Below, piece after piece: positions 1 through 4,940 of a DNA stretch of 5,293 nucleotides. Numbering within the stretch: position 1 is the stretch's first letter; every line of letters starts with the position of its first letter. This DNA comes from Cytophagales bacterium (lineage in GTDB: Bacteria; Bacteroidota; Bacteroidia; Cytophagales; 172606-1). The notes beneath the pieces are model-generated. The model did no database searches, had not been told where the DNA came from, and worked only from the letters and a program-made list of their open reading frames with translations. Where the stretch lies: positions 1-5,293 of the forward strand of contig JALOMD010000627.1 in the NCBI GenBank assembly GCA_025455595.1. The letters are read 5' to 3'. Both the position numbers and the translations under genes were made by a program.

Positions 1-476
1 ATGTCGCAGATGGCCTCCGTCAGCCCGATGCTCGGGGCAATCTCCACCGAGCCGCTGATTTCGTGGATGTCGGCTTGCACGTTGTTTTCGCGCAGGAAGT
101 TGCCCAAAATGCGCGGGTACGAGGTGGCGATGCGTTTCCCGTTCAAGTCGCTGAGCTGCCGGTAGTCATCGCCGCGTGGCACGGCCAACGACAACCGGCA
201 GCGGCTGAATCCCAGTCGGTGAACCAGTTGCACGGGCTGGTTGGTTTCAATCAACACGTTTTCGCCCACGATGCCCACGTCGGCCACGCCGTCGGCCACG
301 TAGCCGGGAATGTCGTCGTCGCGCAGCGACAGGAACTCGGCGGGAAAATTGGCGGCTTCGGACTTGAGCTTGCCCGTGCCGTTGTTGAACTGGATGCCGC
401 ATTCACGCACCAAGCCCAGCGAGTCTTCGCTCAACCGGCCTGATTTCTGAATGGCAATGCGAATGATTTCGGACAT
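1..476 (-). CDS. hisG: ATP phosphoribosyltransferase, long form, N-terminal half (partial)
   Basis: HisG catalyses the first, committed step of histidine synthesis in the cytoplasm: ATP plus PRPP gives phosphoribosyl-ATP. The 158 complete codons visible match the long, E. coli-like HisG closely. They include IRIAIQKSGRLSEDS near the N-terminus (5-19), LRDDDIPG (51-58) followed by DVGIVGENVL (66-75), LNGKRIATSYP (111-121), and GSVEIAPSIGL with AICD (142-158), which begins the PRPP-binding loop. The window ends inside the family signature, so the C-terminal catalytic part and the ACT/PII-like regulatory domain expected of the long form lie outside. The ATG at 476-474 is chosen because the conserved N-terminus follows directly. 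No Shine-Dalgarno sequence precedes it; a heptamer array abuts the ATG instead. Other his genes may follow off the left edge, but this cannot be seen. The identification is very secure. Confidence 0.97.
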   Translation of the reverse strand, partial: MSEIIRIAIQKSGRLSEDSLGLVRECGIQFNNGTGKLKSEAANFPAEFLSLRDDDIPGYVADGVADVGIVGENVLIETNQPVQLVHRLGFSRCRLSLAVPRGDDYRQLSDLNGKRIATSYPRILGNFLRENNVQADIHEISGSVEIAPSIGLTEAICD

Positions 477-511
477 TTCGAAGTACGAAGTACGATTTAC
501 GAGGTACGAAT
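477..511. repeat. Heptamer tandem array directly before the hisG start codon
   Basis: Five consecutive 7-bp units touch the hisG ATG: TTCGAAG, TACGAAG, TACGATT, TACGAGG and TACGAAT (plus strand). Four share TACGA in exact 7-bp register and the one next to the gene is a degenerate copy. On the hisG transcript the array occupies the position where a ribosome-binding site would be, reading as NNTCGTA units. Its effect on translation is unknown. Confidence 0.75.
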
Positions 512-530
512 TGTAAGTCTAAAGTCAGAA

Positions 531-559
531 GCGTTTTGGGTGGTTTTTGCCCAAAACGC
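531..559. repeat. Intergenic hairpin repeat, copy 1
   Basis: Perfect 10-bp inverted repeat: GCGTTTTGGG at 531-540 and its complement at 550-559, with a 9-nt loop. It belongs to a family of six similar hairpins between 531 and 2094. A second tight hairpin (GGCAG, AAG loop, CTGCC; 565-577) follows. Neither is followed by a T-run in the hisG direction, so a terminator role is not supported. Confidence 0.75.
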
Positions 560-587
560 CCGGCGGCAGAAGCTGCCTGAACAATCT

Positions 588-746
588 GTTTTGGGCGTTT
601 TTTGCCCAAAACGGCTATTTTGTCTGAACCCTGATTCGCAGGATTATAAAGATTAGCATGATTTCTTCCTTCAATCAAGGGAATCCTTGAATCCTGCGAA
701 TCAAGGTTCGGACAATTGGGCGTTTTGGGCAATTTTCGCCTAAAAC
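588..746. repeat. Long composite palindrome A with terminal hairpins
   Basis: An imperfect inverted repeat with arms of about 58 nt (588-645 and 690-746) and a 44-nt centre; the arms align with one 1-nt gap. The innermost 25 nt of each arm agree at 23 positions. The outer part of each arm is itself a hairpin (588-612 and 720-748) of the GCGTTTTGGGC family. In the left arm GAT recurs every 9 bp (633, 642, 651, 660). Read on the minus strand the right arm has GATs spaced 9, 8 and 9. If transcription starts near the candidate promoter at 794-801, the element lies in the hisG leader. No open reading frame is supported inside it. Confidence 0.8.
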
Positions 747-793
747 GCTTTTCAATCTCAGACTTCAATCGCAAAAACTGCGAAATAAGGCCG

Positions 794-801
794 CAAAGGT
801 A
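794..801 (-). promoter_or_regulatory. Possible Bacteroidota promoter -7 box facing hisG
   Basis: The minus strand reads TTACCTTTGCGG here, matching the Bacteroidota -7 consensus TAnnTTTG. No convincing TTG box lies 17-23 nt upstream, so this is a half-match. If real, the hisG leader would be about 310 nt and contain palindrome A, the copy-1 hairpin and the heptamer array. Confidence 0.4.
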
Positions 802-867
802 AGCAAAGAAATGTTTCGGGAAGGAGAAAAAAGCAACGCTGTGAAACGGGATTGCACCATGCTTCGT

Positions 868-875
868 TACCTTTG
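868..875 (+). promoter_or_regulatory. Possible Bacteroidota promoter -7 box facing recX
   Basis: TACCTTTG on the plus strand matches TAnnTTTG. The nearest upstream TTG (852-854) leaves a spacer of only 13 nt, shorter than the usual 17-23, so support is weak. With the box at 794-801 it would form a divergent pair. The recX leader would then carry palindrome B. Confidence 0.33.
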
Positions 876-893
876 GGAAGGCGTCTGTTTTTT

Positions 894-1019
894 GTCTTGA
901 ATCGCGGACGACGCGGATATCGCAGATTGCACGGATAAAACACTGTGAAATAAACACGTCCGTTTCCCAAAAACCTATCCGCGCCATCCGTGAAATCTGT
1001 GTCATCCGCGATTCAAGAC
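894..1019. repeat. Long palindrome B with 9-bp phased arms
   Basis: Two 44-nt arms, 894-937 and 976-1019, are complementary at 36 of 44 positions; most mismatches are transitions, so many could be G-U pairs in RNA. The loop is 38 nt. In both arms the core recurs every 9 bp: GAC/GAT at 907, 916, 925 and 934 on the plus strand, and four GATs exactly 9 nt apart on the minus strand. It lies just before recX, probably in its leader. Unlike palindromes A and C it has no hairpin of its own at each end. Confidence 0.8.
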
Positions 1020-1030
1020 GATCACCTTTC

Positions 1031-1050
1031 ACTGACCACTGACGACTTTG
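1031..1050. repeat. Short heptamer repeat directly before the recX start codon
   Basis: ACTGACC, ACTGACG and the degenerate ACTTTG(A) run in 7-bp register up to the recX ATG. The unit differs from the array at hisG, but length and position relative to the start codon are the same. It is short, so chance is possible. Confidence 0.4.
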
Positions 1051-1536
1051 ATGAAACAGTTCAAACAACCCAAAGCCTACACGCCCGCCACCGCTTATGT
1101 GAAAATTACGGCGTTCTGTGCCTACCAAGAACGCACCCAACAGGAAGTGCGCGAAAAACTGCTCGGTTACGGCCTCGACGAGGACGAAGCCGAGGAACTG
1201 ATTGTGCGGCTGCTTCAAGAAAACTATGTGAACGAGGAGCGGTTTGCCCGCACGTTTGCGGGCGGCAAGTTCCGGCTGAAAAAATGGGGCCGCCTCAAAA
1301 TCCGGGGCGAACTGAAGGCGCGGGGGTTGTCGGCCTACTGTGTGCAGAAAGGGATGGAGGAAATCAACCCCGACCAGTACTGGGAAACACTGCTCGAACT
1401 GGCTGAACAGAAAAACGCGTTGGAAAAAGAACCCAATCCAATGGCACGCAAACAGAAAATAGTCCGGTTTCTGTTGGGCAAGGGCTACGAACAGGATTTG
1501 GCGTGGGAAGCGGTGAACGAAGTGGTTAAGGGTTGA
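1051..1536 (+). CDS. recX: RecX family regulatory protein
   Basis: RecX binds RecA and RecA-DNA filaments and limits filament growth, tuning recombination and the SOS response in the cytoplasm. The predicted product is 161 residues, close to E. coli RecX (166). It has the family's three-helix repeat pattern: an N-terminal module with AFCAYQERTQQEVREKL (21-37), a central block LLQENYVNEERFARTFAGGK (54-73) followed by FRLKKWGRLKI (74-84), and a C-terminal module KQKIVRFLLGKGY (134-146). The ATG at 1051 is preferred over a TTG one codon upstream. No Shine-Dalgarno sequence is present. It is a single gene convergent with xseB, with repeat elements on both sides. Its usual neighbour recA is not in the window. 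The identification is secure. Confidence 0.93.
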   Translation: MKQFKQPKAYTPATAYVKITAFCAYQERTQQEVREKLLGYGLDEDEAEELIVRLLQENYVNEERFARTFAGGKFRLKKWGRLKIRGELKARGLSAYCVQKGMEEINPDQYWETLLELAEQKNALEKEPNPMARKQKIVRFLLGKGYEQDLAWEAVNEVVKG

Positions 1537-1566
1537 TTGTTTACACGAAAATTCAGAGGGTATTGT

Positions 1567-1593
1567 AAAAAAAAGCGTTTTCGGCTAAAACGC
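1567..1593 (-). terminator. Likely intrinsic terminator for the xseB-side transcript
   Basis: Read on the minus strand, a short stem-loop (GCGTTTT, 5-nt loop, AAAACGC; 1593-1575) is followed at once by eight T residues (1574-1567), the form of a rho-independent terminator. It would stop transcripts from xseB, whose stop codon is about 220 nt upstream. On the plus strand the T-run is weak, so it fits recX poorly. The stem is a short member of the GCGTTTT hairpin family and forms the left end of palindrome C. Confidence 0.5.
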
Positions 1594-1766
1594 CTGTTTG
1601 ACCGAACCGCATCTTGTCTTGACGACCAACGGAACACGGATTGAACGAATGAAACGGATAAAAGAACGGGTCGAATTCGTTCCAATCAGTTTTGTCCGTC
1701 CAATCTGTGTTCCGTTTTTTTGAAGTCCGGTGCTTGGGCCGTTTTGGGCAAAATTTGCCTAAAACG
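1575..1766. repeat. Long composite palindrome C with terminal hairpins
   Basis: This fills most of the recX-xseB gap. The core arms pair over 1628-1643 with 1701-1716 (15 of 16) and over 1655-1663 with 1690-1698 (8 of 9), with about 11 nt more in the left arm. Hairpins of the GCGTTTT family lie at both ends: a short one at 1575-1593 and a full one at 1740-1766. The 9-bp phase recurs: GAT at 1639, AAT at 1648 and GAT at 1657 on the plus strand, and GAT, GAC, GAT, GAA each 9 nt apart on the minus strand. It shares TTGTCTTGA and CGGATAAAA with the left arm of palindrome B, which suggests common ancestry. No gene is supported here. Confidence 0.72.
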
Positions 1767-1811
1767 CTGCGTAACATCAGTAATTAAGTGATTCCAACGT
1801 TGCTGAACCGC

Positions 1812-2006
1812 TTACTCTCCTGACAATTTCTCCAGTTTCAATTCGGCATCGCGCAAATACGTGCGGCATTGGCCGATGAGTTTGGTTGCTTCCTCAAACA
1901 GTTTCACTGATTCGTCAAACGGCTGGGTGCCGTCTTGCAGTGCTGTCTGTATTTCGCGGATTCGGTTCAGGGCCATTTCGAGGTTAAAGTCTGGAATTTT
2001 GCTCAT
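1812..2006 (-). CDS. xseB: Exodeoxyribonuclease VII small subunit
   Basis: XseB is the small, helical, non-catalytic subunit of exonuclease VII, several copies of which bind one XseA; the enzyme degrades single-stranded DNA to oligonucleotides. The 64-residue product has the family pattern: LNRIREIQTALQDG (13-26), then a helix starting DESVKLFEEATKLI (31-44), then LRDAELKLEKL (51-61). E. coli XseB is 80 residues and this one lacks the extra tail. The ATG at 2006-2004 is chosen because the conserved region starts soon after. An alternative start at 2036 would add ten residues unlike the family. The partner xseA lies upstream on the same strand, 1.65 kb away beyond two unrelated genes. Confidence 0.93.
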   Translation of the reverse strand: MSKIPDFNLEMALNRIREIQTALQDGTQPFDESVKLFEEATKLIGQCRTYLRDAELKLEKLSGE

Positions 2007-2063
2007 GATTGCGTTTGTCGAATTGAACCGCCTCATACATAGAGACGGTTTTTTGTTTTACGC

Positions 2064-2094
2064 GGCGTTTTGAGCAAAAAATACCCAAAACGCC
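2064..2094. repeat. Intergenic hairpin repeat between the dioxygenase gene and xseB
   Basis: Inverted repeat GGCGTTTTG (2064-2072) and CAAAACGCC (2086-2094), 9 bp with a 13-nt loop, 22 bp after the upstream gene's stop codon. It is the rightmost member of the six-copy family. No T-run follows on either strand, so it is not a classical terminator. I found no clear TAnnTTTG box for xseB in this gap. Confidence 0.65.
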
Positions 2095-2115
2095 AATTGT
2101 TAGTTTGTCAAATTC

Positions 2116-2868
2116 CTATTGCAAACTCCGTGCAGTTGTTGTGTATTCGGGCAATTCCAGTTTCTCAGCCCATTCCATAGAAATGGGCAATTGCTGATTT
2201 GAAAGCTCAATGTGAACAACGCGCCTTCGGTTGTTGTTCGTAGTCCGGCTTGAACTGTGCAACAACAGCGGCTTCATTACCATGACACCACCTTTTGGCA
2301 CTCGGCAAATTGTTTCTTTTTCCGTCGTCCAGTCAATGGTTTCGGGCCGCAGGATGCCTTTTGCGTGCGAGTTCGGGATTACGCGCAAGGCACCGTTTTC
2401 TTCGTCTGTATTGTCCAGGTGAATGCGGACAGTGAAAATGTTTTGCAGTATTTCCAAAGGCGGCTGCACGGCGAATTGGTTCTGTTTCACAGTCCACGGG
2501 CCGAACCCTGCGATCTCTGTTTTTCTGTCAACCGAAACAGTCAAATCTTGGTGGTAAGCCACGTACCAGTTTGACTCTCCCGGTTTGTCGAAATAGATGG
2601 ATTTCACGACAAAATAATTGCTGCCGAACAATTGCCTGACAATAGAACTCAGCTTTTGGTTGAACAACAACGGAACCGTTTCGGGCAATTCTTTCAGAAA
2701 TTGTCGGATGGCAAACAGTTCGGTTGTTTTCCTGAATGCTGCTCTGCTGTGGTCTGCCCGGCTGATAACTGCGGCGATTCGTTCGGTTTCGTCTGCCGAG
2801 AACACGCCTCCGATTACAGTGAAACCCTTGGTGTCAAGCTCGGCTTTGTGTACGGCGAGTTTCGGCAT
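2116..2868 (-). CDS. Phytanoyl-CoA dioxygenase (PhyH)-like Fe(II)/2-oxoglutarate oxygenase
   Basis: The 250-residue product resembles the PhyH family of cytoplasmic Fe(II)/2-oxoglutarate-dependent oxygenases, which hydroxylate varied small molecules. Visible features are an N-terminal KGFTVIGGVFSADE (14-27), the HxD iron-ligand motif in YHQDLT (H106, D108), the block DEENGALRVIPNSHAKGIL (155-173), and the distal ligand H204 in LLLHSSSR. R215 lies 11 residues after H204, the spacing seen in human PhyH for the 2-oxoglutarate-binding Arg. The Asp of HxD is kept, which argues for a hydroxylase rather than a halogenase. The frame is intact. Its ATG is 12 bp past the end of the broken nuclease-family gene, suggesting co-transcription. 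By eye it is less G+C rich than xseA, so it may be acquired. The substrate cannot be told from sequence or neighbours. Confidence 0.85.
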   Translation of the reverse strand: MPKLAVHKAELDTKGFTVIGGVFSADETERIAAVISRADHSRAAFRKTTELFAIRQFLKELPETVPLLFNQKLSSIVRQLFGSNYFVVKSIYFDKPGESNWYVAYHQDLTVSVDRKTEIAGFGPWTVKQNQFAVQPPLEILQNIFTVRIHLDNTDEENGALRVIPNSHAKGILRPETIDWTTEKETICRVPKGGVMVMKPLLLHSSSRTTNNNRRRVVHIELSNQQLPISMEWAEKLELPEYTTTARSLQ

Positions 2869-2880
2869 AAGTCTTCCGTT

Positions 2881-3633
2881 TCAGAGTTGTTCGATTTGCT
2901 CGCGTGTCAGCCCGGTTGCCTGTTCAATTACTTCTATGCTATGCGCTTCTGTGCAAACGCTTCGCCGCGTTTCTCGCCCCGCTTCTCGCCCCGTATTTCC
3001 CCTATCCGTTCGCCTTCTTTTCGAGCCGTTTCCAACACGCTGTAACTGTCGCGCAGTGCTTTCAGACTTTCTTGGTACGTTTTCATGTCTGTAGGATTAA
3101 GTTTTGCAATTTGGGCTTCTTCAAAGAGTTTTTCAAATATGCGTTCCTGTAATTTTCGCGGCCGCGACTGTAGTTTGTGCAAATTCTTCAGTACGTACAT
3201 CCATTTGTCGAAATGCGTCACCAGTTCGCTTTCTTTTTTGCGGAAACGCGGCATTTCCAGATAAATGAACGCCGACCATATAGACGGCTTTCAGTTCATA
3301 ATCCCAATCGTTGCCTTTCGGCACTTGGGACTGAATCGGGAAGGTGGCGTAGAACAAGCTGCGGTCTTTGAAAAACTCCTGACGCACGTTTTGCACCTCG
3401 ATGATAAACTTTTCGCCTTCTTCGTTCTCACAGTACAAATCAAAAACGGCACGCCGGTCGGCTTCGGTCAATCCTTGGTGTTCGGTGTTCAGGTAGGTCA
3501 AGTCCTTGATTCGCTCCCGCTTGTCCAGCACTTGGTTGAGGAAATCAATGAGCAGATCTTTGTTGAACTCGCTGCCGAACAGCCGCTTGAAGCCAAAGTC
3601 GGTGAACGGGTTGATGTACTTTTCTTTTCCCAT
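2881..3633 (-). pseudogene. PD-(D/E)XK nuclease family transposase (Rpn/PDDEXK_2 type), broken by deletion
   Basis: The family has a PD-(D/E)XK nuclease fold and is often annotated as transposase-related. The first reading frame (3633 to about 3271) encodes a typical N-terminus, KYINPFTDFGFKRLFGSEFN (5-24), and the catalytic set D65, E79, Q81 in FDLYCEN and FIIEVQN. After YELKAVYMVG (112-121) the family normally has about 30-40 residues before FIYLEMPRF. Here FIYLEMPRF follows almost at once in another frame (from 3269), so roughly 100 nt (3n+2) are missing. The second frame runs to a stop at 2934 through THFDKWMYVLKNL and GEKR repeats. A third frame (2934-2881) still encodes the family-like tail EVIEQATGLTREQIEQL, marking a second lesion. 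A possible TATGTTTG promoter box (3645-3638) lacks a -33 partner. Sequencing error could explain the second break but hardly the first. Confidence 0.8.
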
Positions 3634-3657
3634 GTCGCAAACATAACAAAACCGGCC

Positions 3658-4824
3658 CTACTGCACCACCGACTGCACACGGCCTTGGCGCAGCACGGTT
3701 TCGATGACGTCGCCTGAGCGGAGTTCGGTGGCGGAAGTCACTTTGCGTCCGTTTTTCAGCGTCACCGAGTAGCCTTGCGCCAACAACGCCCGTGGGTCAA
3801 CAGCCTGCAGGCGAGCCTCCAGCAAGTCGAGTTGGGCGTTTTTTTGCTGGAAAAGCGTGTTGCGCTGCCAACCGAGGCGTTCGGTGTAGTCGTCCAGAAA
3901 CTGTTCGGTTTCGTTGAGGCGTTTTTGCAGCAATTCACGAAAATACGCCTGCGTGCCGTCCAGCACGGCCAGCAGTTCGGCTTGGTCAGGCGTGGCAATT
4001 TCGGCGGCGGCGGTGGGCGTGGCGGCCCGCACGTCGGCCACGAAGTCCAGAATGGTGAAATCCGTCTCGTGCCCGATGGCCGAAATCACCGGAACCGGAC
4101 AAGCAAACACGGCGCGGGCCAATGTTTCGTCGTTGAAAGCCCACAAATCCTCCGCCGAGCCGCCGCCACGTGCAATCACAATCAAATCCAAACCGGGTTC
4201 GGCTTGCAGTTTTTGCAACGCCTCGGTCACCGAAGCGGCCGCCGTGTCGCCTTGCACCAACGACGGAGCCAGCACGATTTCCATGCACGGAAACCGCCGC
4301 TCGAATACGCGCAGCATGTCTTGGATGACGGCCCCCGTCGGTGAGGTCACGATGCCGATGCGCCGGGGAAACATGGGCAAGCTCTGTTTGTATTCTGTAT
4401 CAAACAAGCCCTCGTTCTGTAGTTTCTCTTTTAGCAACAGAAATCGCTGGAACAAATCGCCCACGCCCGCGTCGCGAAGGGCGGTGACTTGCAACTGGTA
4501 TTGGCCGCGTGAGGCGTACACGGTCACGTCGCCGGTGACCACGAGCTTGGCCCCGGTTTTCAGCAACGGGCGGTTGCGCGGGTTGAGTTGCCCCCGGAAC
4601 ATGACGCACGAAAGCTGGGCATCGTCGTCTTTCAAGGTGAAATACGCGTGTCCCGACGAGTGCATGGTAAGGTTTGAAATCTCGCCTTCCACGTCAATCT
4701 GCTGCAAATCAGGGTCGTCTTCGAGGATGGCTTTGATGGCGTAAGTGAGGTCGCCGACGGAAAGGATGTCGTTCACGGTCAATGGGCTATCAGCCGTTGG
4801 TATTTTTTGGTTTGTCGTTCCCAA
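3658..4824 (-). CDS. xseA: Exodeoxyribonuclease VII large subunit
   Basis: XseA is the catalytic subunit of exonuclease VII, which degrades single-stranded DNA from both ends and acts in repair. The frame gives up to 388 residues (E. coli 456). An N-terminal OB-fold covers about 22-115, with VEGEISNLTMHSSGHAYFTL (45-64) and LSCVMFRG (71-78). The catalytic domain follows: PRRIGIVTSPTGAVIQDML (153-171), ARGGGSAEDLWAFNDE (218-233), IGHETDFTILDFVADVRA (250-267) with ATPTAAAE (268-275), a probably coiled region (about 285-340) and LLAQGYSVT (347-355). The frame has no suitable ATG. The outermost start is TTG at 4824, given here as the upper bound, but it overlaps a good promoter -7 box. TTG 4782 or GTG 4776 is then more likely, giving about 374 or 372 residues without touching conserved sequence. 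The gene ends 24 bp before the broken nuclease-family gene. Confidence 0.95.
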   Translation of the reverse strand: MGTTNQKIPTADSPLTVNDILSVGDLTYAIKAILEDDPDLQQIDVEGEISNLTMHSSGHAYFTLKDDDAQLSCVMFRGQLNPRNRPLLKTGAKLVVTGDVTVYASRGQYQLQVTALRDAGVGDLFQRFLLLKEKLQNEGLFDTEYKQSLPMFPRRIGIVTSPTGAVIQDMLRVFERRFPCMEIVLAPSLVQGDTAAASVTEALQKLQAEPGLDLIVIARGGGSAEDLWAFNDETLARAVFACPVPVISAIGHETDFTILDFVADVRAATPTAAAEIATPDQAELLAVLDGTQAYFRELLQKRLNETEQFLDDYTERLGWQRNTLFQQKNAQLDLLEARLQAVDPRALLAQGYSVTLKNGRKVTSATELRSGDVIETVLRQGRVQSVVQ

Positions 4825-4852
4825 AGGTAGGCGATGGGGCAGGGGTTTGCAA
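4822..4852 (-). promoter_or_regulatory. Bacteroidota-type promoter for xseA
   Basis: On the minus strand TTG (4852-4850) is followed after 20 nt by TACCTTTG (4829-4822). This fits the Bacteroidota consensus TTG-N17-23-TAnnTTTG. Transcription would begin a few bases downstream, near 4816-4818, and could cover the whole xseA-to-xseB block. Because the -7 box contains the outermost TTG start codon of xseA, it bears on the choice of start. Confidence 0.6.
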
Positions 4853-4940
4853 GCGAAATTAGCCCGAAGCCGATGAATGCGAGAAGCTGGTTTGTGAGAA
4901 ACGAAACTACGCGCAATTTACAGGCCAAAACTGCCGTCAC

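Noticed and set aside
477..794. Histidine attenuator with a leader peptide ahead of hisG
   Set aside because: I found no short reading frame rich in His codons on the minus strand in the leader; the hairpins belong to repeat families also found away from hisG.
894..1019. Integron attC site
   Set aside because: The palindrome lies before rather than after a cassette gene, the RYYYAAC/GTTRRRY ends are not evident, and the surrounding genes are housekeeping genes in mixed orientation.
531..1020. CRISPR array
   Set aside because: Repeats are inverted and unequal, with no constant direct repeat and spacer of regular length, and no cas genes nearby.
403..1218. Long minus-strand open frame across the hisG-recX gap and the recX start
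   Set aside because: It overlaps hisG and recX, passes through both palindromes, and its translation resembles no protein family and is low in typical folded-domain patterns. It is a chance opening in repeat DNA.
990..1406. Plus-strand open frame overlapping recX
   Set aside because: It is another frame of recX with an Arg/Gly/Pro-rich shadow composition; the recX frame has clear family motifs.
1740..1766. Terminator immediately after xseB
   Set aside because: The hairpin is strong, but the bases after it on the minus strand (GGCCCAAGC) contain no T-run, so only repeat membership is supported.
3638..3645. TATGTTTG promoter box just before the broken nuclease-family gene
   Set aside because: It matches TAnnTTTG but has no TTG at the right distance and lies so close to the ATG that the transcript would be almost leaderless; read-through from xseA is simpler.
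3775..4744. Plus-strand open frames opposite xseA
   Set aside because: Antisense shadows of a G+C-rich gene; translations show no family features.
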